From positions 1-35,490 of the forward strand of contig JABIXH010000255.1 in assembly GCA_018664975.1 (NCBI GenBank): 35,490 nucleotides of DNA, written 5' to 3'. The notes below the pieces were generated by a model. That model saw only the letters and a program-made list of their open reading frames with translations, was not told where the DNA came from and ran no database searches. Both the position numbers and the translations under genes were made by a program. Numbering within the stretch: the stretch's first letter is position 1; each line of letters begins with the position of its first letter. Shown one piece after another: positions 9,874-19,703 of the stretch. Origin of the DNA: Nitrospina sp. GTDB taxonomy: Bacteria > Nitrospinota > Nitrospinia > Nitrospinales > VA-1.

Positions 9874-11445
9874 TTATCTCGAAATCAAGTTTTGTCTTAA
9901 CAACCGTGACTTATGATACCCAAACATCACCCAGGCCGGGAAATTACTGTAATCACCAAATCGGACAGAATCTATAGCCCTACGGATTAACATGGCTCTG
10001 TAAAGGAATGTTTTCAGCTTTGGAAATTTTTTCTCTTCTTTTCCTGATATAAATTTTTTCAATATTTTAAGTAGGAATGGAGAAGGTTTTAATATTGCAA
10101 AAACACTGAGTAAATTATTCAACGCATGCGGTTTATATGAAAACATATATTCCTTATCGAATTGCTCAGCCACAAACTTATCGTCTCCCTGCTCTCTCGA
10201 AAGCGCTGTCCCGGGCATAAAGTGCATAGAAAAAAGACTCAACGTAAAAGGCCCATTCAGGCTATGAAGGAAATCAATGGTCTGGTATAATTGATCTTTG
10301 GATTCAAGGGGGTTATCAATGATCATTTCAAATGCAGGGGCAACCATTTTATCCTTGAACTTGGATAGGATTTGCGTTGTTTTCCGAAGGTCTTTGGTTT
10401 TGGCTGGACGTTTAAAAAACTCCAGCATTTCATCATTGCCTGACTCAAATCCCATCTTGATTCGGACGAGCCCCGCATCTGTAAGCACCTTCATTTTTTC
10501 TTCACGGATGGTGGCTGGATTGGTTCCGCTAAGAATGAATTTCAACCCCGTTTCGGGAAACAACCTGCCAAATTCTTTCAGCTCTTCCAAACTCCTTCCC
10601 ATAAAATCACTGTCATAAAATATCACATAATCAATAGCAAACCTTTTTTGCACCTCTTTGATCTCATTGATCATATAAGCAGGAGAAGGTCCTCGAAATT
10701 GTGCGTATTCGGGATTCATATCATTCAGAAGATCCTGCGAACAGAAGGAACAACGGTAGGGACACCCTACGGACCATATTGTGTTATAAACCGTGCCTAC
10801 CTGCTTATAAAAAATCTTTTCAGTTAATGGGATGACATTTTCATCCGCAGCGCTGTAGATATAATTATTATCCAGGGTATAGTCCATCAGAGCCCGGTCT
10901 TCCATCTGCTCCTTGGTCATCAATTCCCTATCCGGGTTTTTGGTTATTTTACCTTTGATATTGGTCCAAGTGCCTTCTAGCCCTTCCAGACTCTCACCGT
11001 TTTTAACCCTGTTCAGAAAATCTACAAAAATCAGTTCCCCTTCTCCAATGGCGATGGCATCTGCAAACTCAATCGCATCTTCAGGAAAGATGGTTGGATG
11101 GTAACTGCCCAATATGATCTTGATATCGGGGTTCAATTCCTTCACTTTTTCACACAATGCCTTGCAGAGGTTTCGCTGTACACTCATTACGGAAAAAGCA
11201 ACAACATCTCCCTTGGACAAATGTTGCGCCAAGGCATTTACTTTTTCTTCATCAGAAATAAAATTTACCCCGAATCCTTCACCTGTTTTTTGTCTCCACC
11301 AGCTCCCAGAATGCGTGTTTTCACGAAAGTCGTCTAAAAAGTAAATTGAATCAACGTCAAAGCCAGCTTTTTTTGCAACAGCCACAACGCGCCTAAATCC
11401 GATAGATAATATATTTCTATCCATACTGACAGCGTATACTTTCAT
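9874..11445 (-). CDS. B12-binding-like domain radical SAM protein
   Basis: IKIILGSYHPTIFPEDAIEFADAIAIGEGE followed by CPYRCSFC. Confidence 0.92.
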   Translation of the reverse strand: MKVYAVSMDRNILSIGFRRVVAVAKKAGFDVDSIYFLDDFRENTHSGSWWRQKTGEGFGVNFISDEEKVNALAQHLSKGDVVAFSVMSVQRNLCKALCEKVKELNPDIKIILGSYHPTIFPEDAIEFADAIAIGEGELIFVDFLNRVKNGESLEGLEGTWTNIKGKITKNPDRELMTKEQMEDRALMDYTLDNNYIYSAADENVIPLTEKIFYKQVGTVYNTIWSVGCPYRCSFCSQDLLNDMNPEYAQFRGPSPAYMINEIKEVQKRFAIDYVIFYDSDFMGRSLEELKEFGRLFPETGLKFILSGTNPATIREEKMKVLTDAGLVRIKMGFESGNDEMLEFFKRPAKTKDLRKTTQILSKFKDKMVAPAFEMIIDNPLESKDQLYQTIDFLHSLNGPFTLSLFSMHFMPGTALSREQGDDKFVAEQFDKEYMFSYKPHALNNLLSVFAILKPSPFLLKILKKFISGKEEKKFPKLKTFLYRAMLIRRAIDSVRFGDYSNFPAWVMFGYHKSRLLRQNLISR

Positions 11446-11459
11446 AAACCTATAAACCC

Positions 11460-12533
11460 TTAGACGTTAGCAGTACTACTATTAATCAAGGTGCTTCGTC
11501 CGTTTCTTTTTCCAACGAACTTCAGCCCATTAACAACAGATTCCAACTTAAAACTAAAAAGATTATTGAACTCACTGGAGCAACTACAAAAATGGCAGGG
11601 CAATTCCTGCAATTTATTCCATGCTTCATCTATCCCATGTTCCTTGATAGAGTATGCAAAACCTTCCTGACCATATTGAACTGCGCATGGATGCAACATT
11701 CCGCTTGAATCCAGCCAGCAAACAAGGTCTCCCATAACACATTTTGGAAATTCCATTTTACGGACCGAATCATTTGATGAAATATAGCTACTATAGGGAA
11801 AAGACTGGCACCACTGAATAATCCCATCAATAGCCCCATACGAGTTATTAGTAGGCATTCCCGATTCTTTTCGCTTACGAATTTCCTTGTACATATTTAT
11901 AATTTTTTCGTTTTCCCCCAAGTTTTTCCCTTTAGCGGCACCCGTGGGTCCCGGAATACAAAAATTCAAATAAGTATTAAATTTATTGGCCAATTCTGTT
12001 AAAGGAATCAGGGTATTTTCTACAGTTGCTTCATTGGTAACAACCGAATGCAAATGAAATGGGATATTATTTTCATCACACATTTTCGCAGCCAAGACAA
12101 CTTGTTCATAGGCCCCTTGCCCCCTATAACTATCCATTATTTCCTGATCTCCATCGACACTCAATTGAACCTGATCCAACTTCTTAATGGCGTCAATGTG
12201 TTTGGAAAAGGTATAACTGTTAGTAGTGATTGAGCAATATATATTCTTGGATTTCACATATTCGATAATGTCATCAATTCTTGTGTGTAGCAGGGGCTCG
12301 CCACCTTGCAACATAATTACTCGGGTCCCCAACGAATGAAGCCGGTCAATTATTTCCTTCAAGTCTTCAAAAGGCCAGTCCTTCCCATTTAAGTTATCCA
12401 CTTCAGCATAGCAATATTCACATTTGAGGTTGCATTTACTGGTCACCCCAATAGAAGCAACAATGGGTGTCCTTATCCCAAAAAACTTATACTTCAAAAC
12501 ACTTATTGCGATTCCAATCAAATTTATCAGCAT
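11460..12533 (-). CDS. Radical SAM protein with Cys-rich (SPASM/twitch-like) C-terminus
   Basis: CNLKCEYC, GGEPL, C-terminal C..LVCWLDSSGMLHPCA...PCHFCSCSSEFN. Confidence 0.92.
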   Translation of the reverse strand: MLINLIGIAISVLKYKFFGIRTPIVASIGVTSKCNLKCEYCYAEVDNLNGKDWPFEDLKEIIDRLHSLGTRVIMLQGGEPLLHTRIDDIIEYVKSKNIYCSITTNSYTFSKHIDAIKKLDQVQLSVDGDQEIMDSYRGQGAYEQVVLAAKMCDENNIPFHLHSVVTNEATVENTLIPLTELANKFNTYLNFCIPGPTGAAKGKNLGENEKIINMYKEIRKRKESGMPTNNSYGAIDGIIQWCQSFPYSSYISSNDSVRKMEFPKCVMGDLVCWLDSSGMLHPCAVQYGQEGFAYSIKEHGIDEAWNKLQELPCHFCSCSSEFNNLFSFKLESVVNGLKFVGKRNGRSTLINSSTANV

Positions 12534-12636
12534 ATCTCAACCCAGGAGTCTGGTTCTCTGTATTTCAATTTTTAATAACACTTTCTCGAAAAACTCATTT
12601 CCAGCCAAAGGCCTTAATTCACCAGAAATTTCTACC

Positions 12637-14178
12637 CTATGACCGAAGAGACCATGAAGGAATTTTTCGAAATTTAAGCTTCTTCAAAAAATCTGTTGCA
12701 AAATAAAATGAGTCCTTTAAATAGATATCTAAGGGGAATCCAGTGAAGTGATGTTTGAATCTATATTTTGCTAAAACCTTATAAATAAGGACTAGAGGAT
12801 AAACCAAACGATTAAAAAGGTTTTCCCTCATGATAAAATTCTCATATTTTCTATCCACAAAATAAACCGTGAAATAGATCATATCCAAAAGATTCTTTCT
12901 CTTTTCATCAATCCATGGAAGGTTTTCAGCATTAGACTCCAACCTGAACCGCGCCCAAGTTTCTAAATTAGCAGGAGGAACAAACCCATGCTCCACTGCC
13001 GTATCAAAAAGCGGATTACCGGGATAGGGAGTAAATTGATGAAACCCAGAAATTTGCGCTTGTGGGTTTTCTGTTAAAAGCTTTTCTATCAAGTCAGTTG
13101 AACATTTCAAATCTTCTTCCGTCTCAGTAGGCAGGCCAGAGAAAAAATTATATAAAGGTTCCAATTTTTTATAGTCGGCCAGCTTTTTATTGGCTTCCAA
13201 GACCTCCTCTATATTGATTGCCTTGTCAATCATCTCCAGCATTCTCGGCGATCCAGATTCTACGCCGATATTCATATGCTCCATTCCGACACGCTCAAGA
13301 AGCCTTAATATAGAATCATCCATTCTGAGAATTTCATCAATCCGTACCCCACGAAGTCCCCATTTAATTTTGATATTGCGTCTTTCAACTTCTTCAAAAA
13401 AAGATTTTCCTCGTTTGACGTTTACAAAGAAGTCATCATCAATGATAGAAATATAATCTGGCGAATAAAGCTTCATCACATGTTCTAAATGATCAACGGT
13501 TTTAGACACTTCTTCTGCCTGCCATCGCCGCTCCTTATTGGAAAGCGAGGTAATATAACAAAAGGTGCAATTATGTGGGCATCCCCTACTGGTAATAAAC
13601 GACATCACCTGAAAATCAAAACCGGATCTTTTATAGTTGCCAATATCCACCAAATCATAAGGGGGAATAGGAATAGAGTCCGCATCAAAAGCATGACTGT
13701 CTTCGTTATGGAGTATTTCGTTTTCCGGAGTTTTATAGCTAAGCCCTTTTACCTGACTCAAATCTCCATTGGCATCGAGGGTTTCAACCAATTCCTTAAA
13801 AATAAATTCTCCCTTCCCTCGAACAACTATATCCACCAAATCATGCTCTAGAGTTTGGTCGGCAAGAATGGTAGGGTGAATCCCTCCCCATACAGTAGGA
13901 ACGTTGGCCGTTTCCTTCACCAATCGGCAGGTTTTAAGAGCAAAGTTAATAGGCTCCCCAGTCATCACGGTTAAAGCAACGCAGAGGACTTGACCGGTCT
14001 TTAATTCGGCAATCAATTTCTCTTCAAAATCAGGCTCAACCCTCTGATCAAACAACTTCAACTCATATTTAGAACGATCAACCAAGCAACCCGCATAGAG
14101 GAGGCTAAGAGGCAGGTCTCGTATAAACATGTCATATTTCCCCAAATGGGGCTGAACCAAAATTACTTTTTTCTTCAT
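12637..14178 (-). CDS. B12-binding-like domain radical SAM protein
   Basis: VPTVWGGIHPTILADQTLEHDLVDIVVRGKGE then CPHNCTFC. Confidence 0.92.
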   Translation of the reverse strand: MKKKVILVQPHLGKYDMFIRDLPLSLLYAGCLVDRSKYELKLFDQRVEPDFEEKLIAELKTGQVLCVALTVMTGEPINFALKTCRLVKETANVPTVWGGIHPTILADQTLEHDLVDIVVRGKGEFIFKELVETLDANGDLSQVKGLSYKTPENEILHNEDSHAFDADSIPIPPYDLVDIGNYKRSGFDFQVMSFITSRGCPHNCTFCYITSLSNKERRWQAEEVSKTVDHLEHVMKLYSPDYISIIDDDFFVNVKRGKSFFEEVERRNIKIKWGLRGVRIDEILRMDDSILRLLERVGMEHMNIGVESGSPRMLEMIDKAINIEEVLEANKKLADYKKLEPLYNFFSGLPTETEEDLKCSTDLIEKLLTENPQAQISGFHQFTPYPGNPLFDTAVEHGFVPPANLETWARFRLESNAENLPWIDEKRKNLLDMIYFTVYFVDRKYENFIMRENLFNRLVYPLVLIYKVLAKYRFKHHFTGFPLDIYLKDSFYFATDFLKKLKFRKIPSWSLRS

Positions 14179-14210
14179 TGAGATAGGGTTCTTTCAGCTA
14201 AGGACATTTG

Positions 14211-15353
14211 TCACTCAGACTCAGATCTTGCAAACATTCTTTCCTTCAGGGATGGCGTTTTTTCATCCTTCGCTTTTAACCGATCAGGGTCCAGCTTCCC
14301 GGTGTAAACAGGATGCTCATCCACCAAAACTGGAAACTCCTTGTAATTGGCAATGGGTGCCATAAAATCCTTTATATATTTATGGTCGGAACCAATGAGG
14401 CAATTCGGCGAACGTTGTGCAATCTCCGGGGAAAGCATCATTTTCTCACGAATATCCTTCAGACTATTTTTCCTAAGATTTCCATAAGATACGGGGTTCA
14501 TTGGACAGGTTGCAATATCTCCATATGCACTCACCCCCAACTTCTCTCGGCCTCCAGGACATTCATTTTTCAGAGACATATTTATGTTCCAGTCAGACCG
14601 CATGAAAGGGTTTTCGCCCATCATATGGTTATACATATTCCATTCTTCTGTAGTCACATTGTTTTCCAACTGCCCGGCCCACTCACCCATGGCGCTGGCC
14701 AGGGAAAGAACCAAAGCTACTTTCCTTTCCCTACAGAACTCAATCATATTCTCTATTTTCTTTTTGTCACCATGTCCCGCAACGGTACTGATGGCAATAT
14801 TGTAGCCAAGGTTCTTAGACCATTGAATGCAGCGAATTACCTGTGCATAATGCCCCTGATAACCGCGAATCTTGTCATTCTCGTCTGGGTCTAAAGAATC
14901 CAGACTGTAGTGAATAGTGCTGAGACCCGCCTCCTTAAGCCTTGCTAGCCTGCTCTCATTCAAGGCAATAGCATTTGTAGTCATGCACACAATATGTTTT
15001 TTGGCTTCAACGGCCTCAAGAACCTCAACCAAGTCCTTGCGCAAAGTAGGCTCCCCTCCTGAAATTATTGATGAAAAGGCTCCCAGGCTTTTAGCTTCCT
15101 GCCAAATACTTCTTATTTCTTCCAGAGACAACTCGTCTTCAGAGTTGCTAACATTTTGCGTAGAATAGCAAAACTCACACTCTGACTGACAATCAGTATT
15201 AACAGAAAACTCAATAGTTCTAAGCGTAGGCCGCTTTAAAACAAGGGTACTAAAATAGCCCCATCCCACCCTAATAATCAAATGGGGTTTCTTCATTAAT
15301 AGGGTACTATGCCCCAGCATACGTTTAAATATACTAAACAGGTCTTTAATCAT
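14211..15353 (-). CDS. Radical SAM / SPASM-domain protein
   Basis: CQSECEFC, SGGEPTLRKDL, C-terminal CPGGREKLGVSAYGDIATCPMNPVSYGNL. Confidence 0.92.
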   Translation of the reverse strand: MIKDLFSIFKRMLGHSTLLMKKPHLIIRVGWGYFSTLVLKRPTLRTIEFSVNTDCQSECEFCYSTQNVSNSEDELSLEEIRSIWQEAKSLGAFSSIISGGEPTLRKDLVEVLEAVEAKKHIVCMTTNAIALNESRLARLKEAGLSTIHYSLDSLDPDENDKIRGYQGHYAQVIRCIQWSKNLGYNIAISTVAGHGDKKKIENMIEFCRERKVALVLSLASAMGEWAGQLENNVTTEEWNMYNHMMGENPFMRSDWNINMSLKNECPGGREKLGVSAYGDIATCPMNPVSYGNLRKNSLKDIREKMMLSPEIAQRSPNCLIGSDHKYIKDFMAPIANYKEFPVLVDEHPVYTGKLDPDRLKAKDEKTPSLKERMFARSESE

Positions 15354-15457
15354 GCTTTATGGATACCTTATGGTTGGCCGCTCTAAATGCTGATTTAAAG
15401 GTGGTTTAACAAGAAATTAATTTTGTTAAACCCTTATAATTAAATAGCGTCTTACTT

Positions 15458-16342
15458 TCAAATTTCTTTACTGTAAACTATTTTACGTAAAATATACCTA
15501 GCCTCCCCCAATGGCATCGGAAACAGAATTTCTTCCATTTTTTGTGGAAGTATGCGGGAAAGCATTGAAATCCCAAGAGCTAATGATTCCGGCCCAAACT
15601 GTTTAGTTTGCGCAGAAAAATAGGCTAGATCAGTATACTTTACAATATGCGAAAACTCGATGAAATTAAGACCAAACTTCTGACAGACCCAGTTCACCGT
15701 ATATTTGGGAAAAAACACCAAGTGTTCCTCCTTGAAATGAAGCCATGAATTACCCATTAGCATACAGGACCAGTGCCTAGGATCAGGAGTAACCATGCAA
15801 ATTATACCATTATTTTTCAATAGTTTACATATTTCCTCCCAGAATAGAGACGGGTCAGGAATGTGCTCAATTAAGTCCGACATAAATATCACATCAAAAC
15901 TTTCTGGCTCAAACCTTACAGTCCCAAGTGTGCCCTGGACCACCCTTGCATCAGGGTTCTCTTTTTTAGCTATTTCACAAGCCTGAAGTGACAAGTCTAT
16001 TCCGGTCACATTAAAACCCTCCTCAAGGGCCACCTTAAGGAAAGAGCCCATAGCGCAACCTACTTCAAGTACATCCCCTTTCGAAATAAATTTTGCGACA
16101 TGCTTAACATGTTTGCGCATGTTTTTCTCTTTAAGGATTTTCACATGCTCCGGCAAAACATTATTTATCATTCCCCATGAGCGGTAATAATTTTGATCAT
16201 AAAATTCTTGATCTAATGAGGGATATGGAGAAACAAAATGGAGATCACAAAGAGAACAGATGAGAAGTTTTGAACCATAGGTTAGGGTTCGCCAGAATGA
16301 GGTCTCAGTTCCATTACAGAGAGGGCAAGACTTTTTATCCAT
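15458..16342 (-). CDS. Class I SAM-dependent methyltransferase with N-terminal zinc ribbon
   Basis: CPLC...CSLCDLHFVSPYP zinc-ribbon-like start; VLEVGCAMGSFLKVA, FDVIFMSDLIEHIPDP. Confidence 0.92.
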   Translation of the reverse strand: MDKKSCPLCNGTETSFWRTLTYGSKLLICSLCDLHFVSPYPSLDQEFYDQNYYRSWGMINNVLPEHVKILKEKNMRKHVKHVAKFISKGDVLEVGCAMGSFLKVALEEGFNVTGIDLSLQACEIAKKENPDARVVQGTLGTVRFEPESFDVIFMSDLIEHIPDPSLFWEEICKLLKNNGIICMVTPDPRHWSCMLMGNSWLHFKEEHLVFFPKYTVNWVCQKFGLNFIEFSHIVKYTDLAYFSAQTKQFGPESLALGISMLSRILPQKMEEILFPMPLGEARYILRKIVYSKEI

Positions 16343-16460
16343 ATTCGAATTAAAATTTTAAAAGGACCAAAGAAAGGAACAATACACACACAAATTTCAA
16401 AAAAAGCTAACGCACTCTTTTAGAGAAAAACCCAATGGAGAGAGCTTCTTATCTATAATA

Positions 16461-17657
16461 TCAATTTTTGTGGATTAAAATAGGCTCATTCTGGAAAAAC
16501 TTTTCCTCAACGCTTTTAATAACCTTCTCGGGAGATAGCTGTTTAAGGCAAATATTATCCTGACAATGCACTTCTGCTTTGTTGTCGAAAACTATAAGGC
16601 ATGGGCTACAAGGTATGTTCTCAAAAAAACAAATCGAATTTGAGGTAAGGGGTCCATAAAATTCCGGGGTTTCAGGTCCAAAAAACACCACGACATCCTT
16701 ATTATAGGCTGAGGCGATATGTGTAGGAAGGCTATCATTGGTAATTATGAGATTACTAGAATACAGTAATCCGCAATATTCATCTATATCCAATAAACCT
16801 GCAGAGCTAATCACGTTTGACAATTTAATTTTCTGGGTAATATTTTCCACATACTGTTTTTCCTGCTCATTACCAACAAACACAAAAGAATTTTCAGGGT
16901 ATTTATTCGCAAGCTCAGAAATTAGCACAACAAAATGACTGGCCGGCCACCTCCTCAAAGAGGACATATCACTTGCATTAGGGTTAACGACTACTATTTG
17001 CGAATGTTCTGGAACATTCAATTTTTTAAAGCAAGATTCGATATCTCCCGAATGGGGTATATCAAGATTTATATCATTTAGCTTTATGTCTTCATACTTT
17101 GCACCAAGCGCGGCCACCAAAGAGTAAAAAACATGATTAACATGATGATGTGTATTCAAGTAAACTTGATGAGTCAAACTCTTACCACGTGCAACTTGCC
17201 TCAGGTGATACCCAACACGAACCTTGGAAAAAGATAACAGAGAAAGCAGGCTAGTAAAATTCGAAAAGAATTCTGCATCTACAACAACAGTAGGCCGAAT
17301 TGACCATACACGCACAAGATTGCGTAAAACATCAATAGAAAATTCCCAAAAACTCTTGGGACTCAGAGTTAAAATATGATCAATGCATTTTATTTTTAGG
17401 CAAAATTTATAATTACGTTCAAAGGTAAGTAAATGGATCTTGCCATTAGGGTAAAGAGCCTTCAACCCTCTCAAGGCGGGAGTCATCATTAATATGCTTC
17501 CTAAACCAAAAAATTTAATTACAAGAATATTTTTCACCCTTTCCCGAGGAGGGTTAGGCTTTTTCTTATTAAACCGAAAAATAAAAAACAGGTTCAAGAT
17601 ATTTATGATAAACCCACCCAACAAAATATCTACATCCCGCATGAATTTCAATTTCAT
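16461..17657 (-). CDS. Glycosyltransferase family 9 (heptosyltransferase-like)
   Basis: KNILVIKFFGLGSILMMTPALRGLKALYPNGKIHLLT; VVVNPNASD..LRRWP..HF; NDSLPTHIASAYNKDVVVFFGPETPEFYGP. Confidence 0.9.
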   Translation of the reverse strand: MKLKFMRDVDILLGGFIINILNLFFIFRFNKKKPNPPRERVKNILVIKFFGLGSILMMTPALRGLKALYPNGKIHLLTFERNYKFCLKIKCIDHILTLSPKSFWEFSIDVLRNLVRVWSIRPTVVVDAEFFSNFTSLLSLLSFSKVRVGYHLRQVARGKSLTHQVYLNTHHHVNHVFYSLVAALGAKYEDIKLNDINLDIPHSGDIESCFKKLNVPEHSQIVVVNPNASDMSSLRRWPASHFVVLISELANKYPENSFVFVGNEQEKQYVENITQKIKLSNVISSAGLLDIDEYCGLLYSSNLIITNDSLPTHIASAYNKDVVVFFGPETPEFYGPLTSNSICFFENIPCSPCLIVFDNKAEVHCQDNICLKQLSPEKVIKSVEEKFFQNEPILIHKN

Positions 17658-17967
17658 CTTAAAACCACCGTCTCATCCAGTTATCATCAAAGTGCTGCCG
17701 GATTGTTTTAAATAGTTAGCCTACCTAAGAAATATATTAAAAAAACAACACTCTAACCCAATTACTTGAAGTATAAAGAATTATAGCGAACCAAGCCAAC
17801 ACATTTTGCTAAGTCCCATATCACCAACAAAGCCCTCTCATTTTGACCGACAGATAAAACAAATAACGAACCATTACAGATCACGACATAAACAAAAAAA
17901 ATAGTGCGCGATGAAAAAATATTAGGCTCATAACAGAGCTGCAAGCATTAAAACCAAGTACTTAAGT

Positions 17968-19254
17968 CTATCCAATAATATTCAATGGATAATAAAGAGA
18001 ATAGTTTCGAAGTTGCACACAAGACCAACAAAGGGAAAAAACAAAAGAAAGGAGAACAAAAATTCCTGAATTATAATTTAAGATTTCCAACCATCCAGGC
18101 AATAGAGCGAATAGTGCCAAAATCAAAGTGAAAACCAGATAAACCTCATAAGCTTCAGGCAATATAAAAGACTTCGGACCTAATAATAAAAATAATGCGT
18201 AATAGCCTATTCCCGTTGCCAAAAAAACAAAATGAATAGAGTTTTTCTTTTCCCTCCGAACCAACGTCATCACAACAAATGTTGCCAGCAAACCCATCAT
18301 AGTGAGAGCATTCCAGTCTGGCAATAGGGGTACATATCTTTTATTCAATGCCGTAGCTAATTCTTTTATCTGCAGGAATGACTTGTCCATCCCTATCTGA
18401 GACCCTGCCACCTCCCTCATTAACTTAACATCAGGGAAACTGGCTTTAACCCAAAGCAATTGTCCAGCCATCACAATAAATGCCAGAAAAACTGGTAAGG
18501 CAATTTTTTTCATTTCCATTTTAATTGGTTTTTTATCTGGAGAAAAATATCTATTCACAAGACAATAAGCCGCAAAAAAACCTAATGCTCCAATCCATTC
18601 AACAAATACCATGCAAAATACTGAAAGTTTTCGTATACGCTGGAGGGATACACTTTCAGAACCAAGGCCATCAGTCGAATTCTCACAAACCAGAAACAAG
18701 GCCATAAAAAACACAAACAGAGTAGTGGGATAAGTCTCCCAAAAAAACCATAAATTACTTGGAAAAGTCTGATACATGGTCTGCGCACTTAAACCCAGCA
18801 CATAGGCATGAACGGGGCGAATGCCTAAGGGCAGAGTCAAGCGCATGGCAAGAAACCCTAATAAGGCCGAGGAAAGCATAGGGATTAATTGATTATGAAA
18901 AGCTAAAAGACCAAAGCTAAAAGATCCACTCAACCAAATATAAAAACGCTCTAAAAGATGTGCCCCTTGCAAAAATCCCATGCTATATGGGGAGATCATT
19001 GTTTGTGCAGGATCATCAACAAGAGCTTTGCTAAACCATAATCCACCATGAGCAAAGTAGCCTTCATTTTCCCAAAGGAGAATTAAATTGGGCCAACGCC
19101 CTTGCAGTTCGCTCTGAGCCCCATCAATTCCTCGAGAGTGCACCGACAAGAACAACCCAATTAAAACAAGGCTTCCCCACAAAAGAAATACCAAAAACCC
19201 AATATTACCCCCTGAAGAAAATTTATTTTCTAATCGCTTTAATATCACTAACAA
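17968..19254 (-). CDS. Polytopic membrane protein (paralogue of 6634..7920)
   Basis: 428 aa, multiple TM helices, shares ENEGYFAHGGLWFSK and SSALLGFLAMRLTLPLG motifs with 6634..7920. Confidence 0.8.
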   Translation of the reverse strand: MLVILKRLENKFSSGGNIGFLVFLLWGSLVLIGLFLSVHSRGIDGAQSELQGRWPNLILLWENEGYFAHGGLWFSKALVDDPAQTMISPYSMGFLQGAHLLERFYIWLSGSFSFGLLAFHNQLIPMLSSALLGFLAMRLTLPLGIRPVHAYVLGLSAQTMYQTFPSNLWFFWETYPTTLFVFFMALFLVCENSTDGLGSESVSLQRIRKLSVFCMVFVEWIGALGFFAAYCLVNRYFSPDKKPIKMEMKKIALPVFLAFIVMAGQLLWVKASFPDVKLMREVAGSQIGMDKSFLQIKELATALNKRYVPLLPDWNALTMMGLLATFVVMTLVRREKKNSIHFVFLATGIGYYALFLLLGPKSFILPEAYEVYLVFTLILALFALLPGWLEILNYNSGIFVLLSFVFSLCWSCVQLRNYSLYYPLNIIG

Positions 19255-19431
19255 CTCCTCAAATTATAGCCAGGTATAAAGCAGGGTAAAAAATAGGGGG
19301 AGGTATAAATCGTACAAATATAGCCAGAGACTCATATGTGCTTCAAAAGTTTGTCCTTTTATTCAATTCTCAAAATTAACAAGCCTGTAACACGATCGTT
19401 CCGGCTATTGAAGGTTGCTACCCATAAATAA

Positions 19432-19481
19432 TGGTGCCCCCGAGGCGATTCGAACGCCTGACCTACGGATTAGGAATCCGA
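19432..19481 (-). tRNA. Truncated tRNA-Arg(CCT) 3' half, probable attL
   Basis: Minus strand TCGGATTCCTAATCCGTAGGTCAGGCGTTCGAATCGCCTCGGGGGCACCA: anticodon loop TTCCTAA, T-arm AGGCG-TTCGAAT-CGCCT, acceptor CGGGGGCACCA. No matching 5' half (GCCCCCG...) follows. Confidence 0.85.
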
Positions 19482-19703
19482 AAAGCACCACTTTCCTTGA
19501 CTTTCCCGTATCATCCTAATATCATATAAATGTAACTAAACAAAAGCCTTCCTGTTTCATTCGGTTTGAAACGGGATGCAACGGGAAAGCGTTTTAGTGG
19601 TACAGGAGTGGTACAAACTGGGTTACGGAATGTAAAGCGGATTAAATAACTCCAGTACGATATCAGCCCTGCCAGCCCCCTCGAGAAATACTAAAATACA
19701 TTT

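Noticed and set aside
14313-14894. 193-aa plus-strand ORF antisense to the SPASM gene.
   Set aside because: Composition is not protein-like and the opposite frame carries clear rSAM motifs.
17762-17944. 60-aa minus ORF in the gap between GT9 and the membrane protein, considered as a RiPP precursor.
   Set aside because: No leader/core architecture or repeat; starts inside AT-rich noncoding-like sequence.
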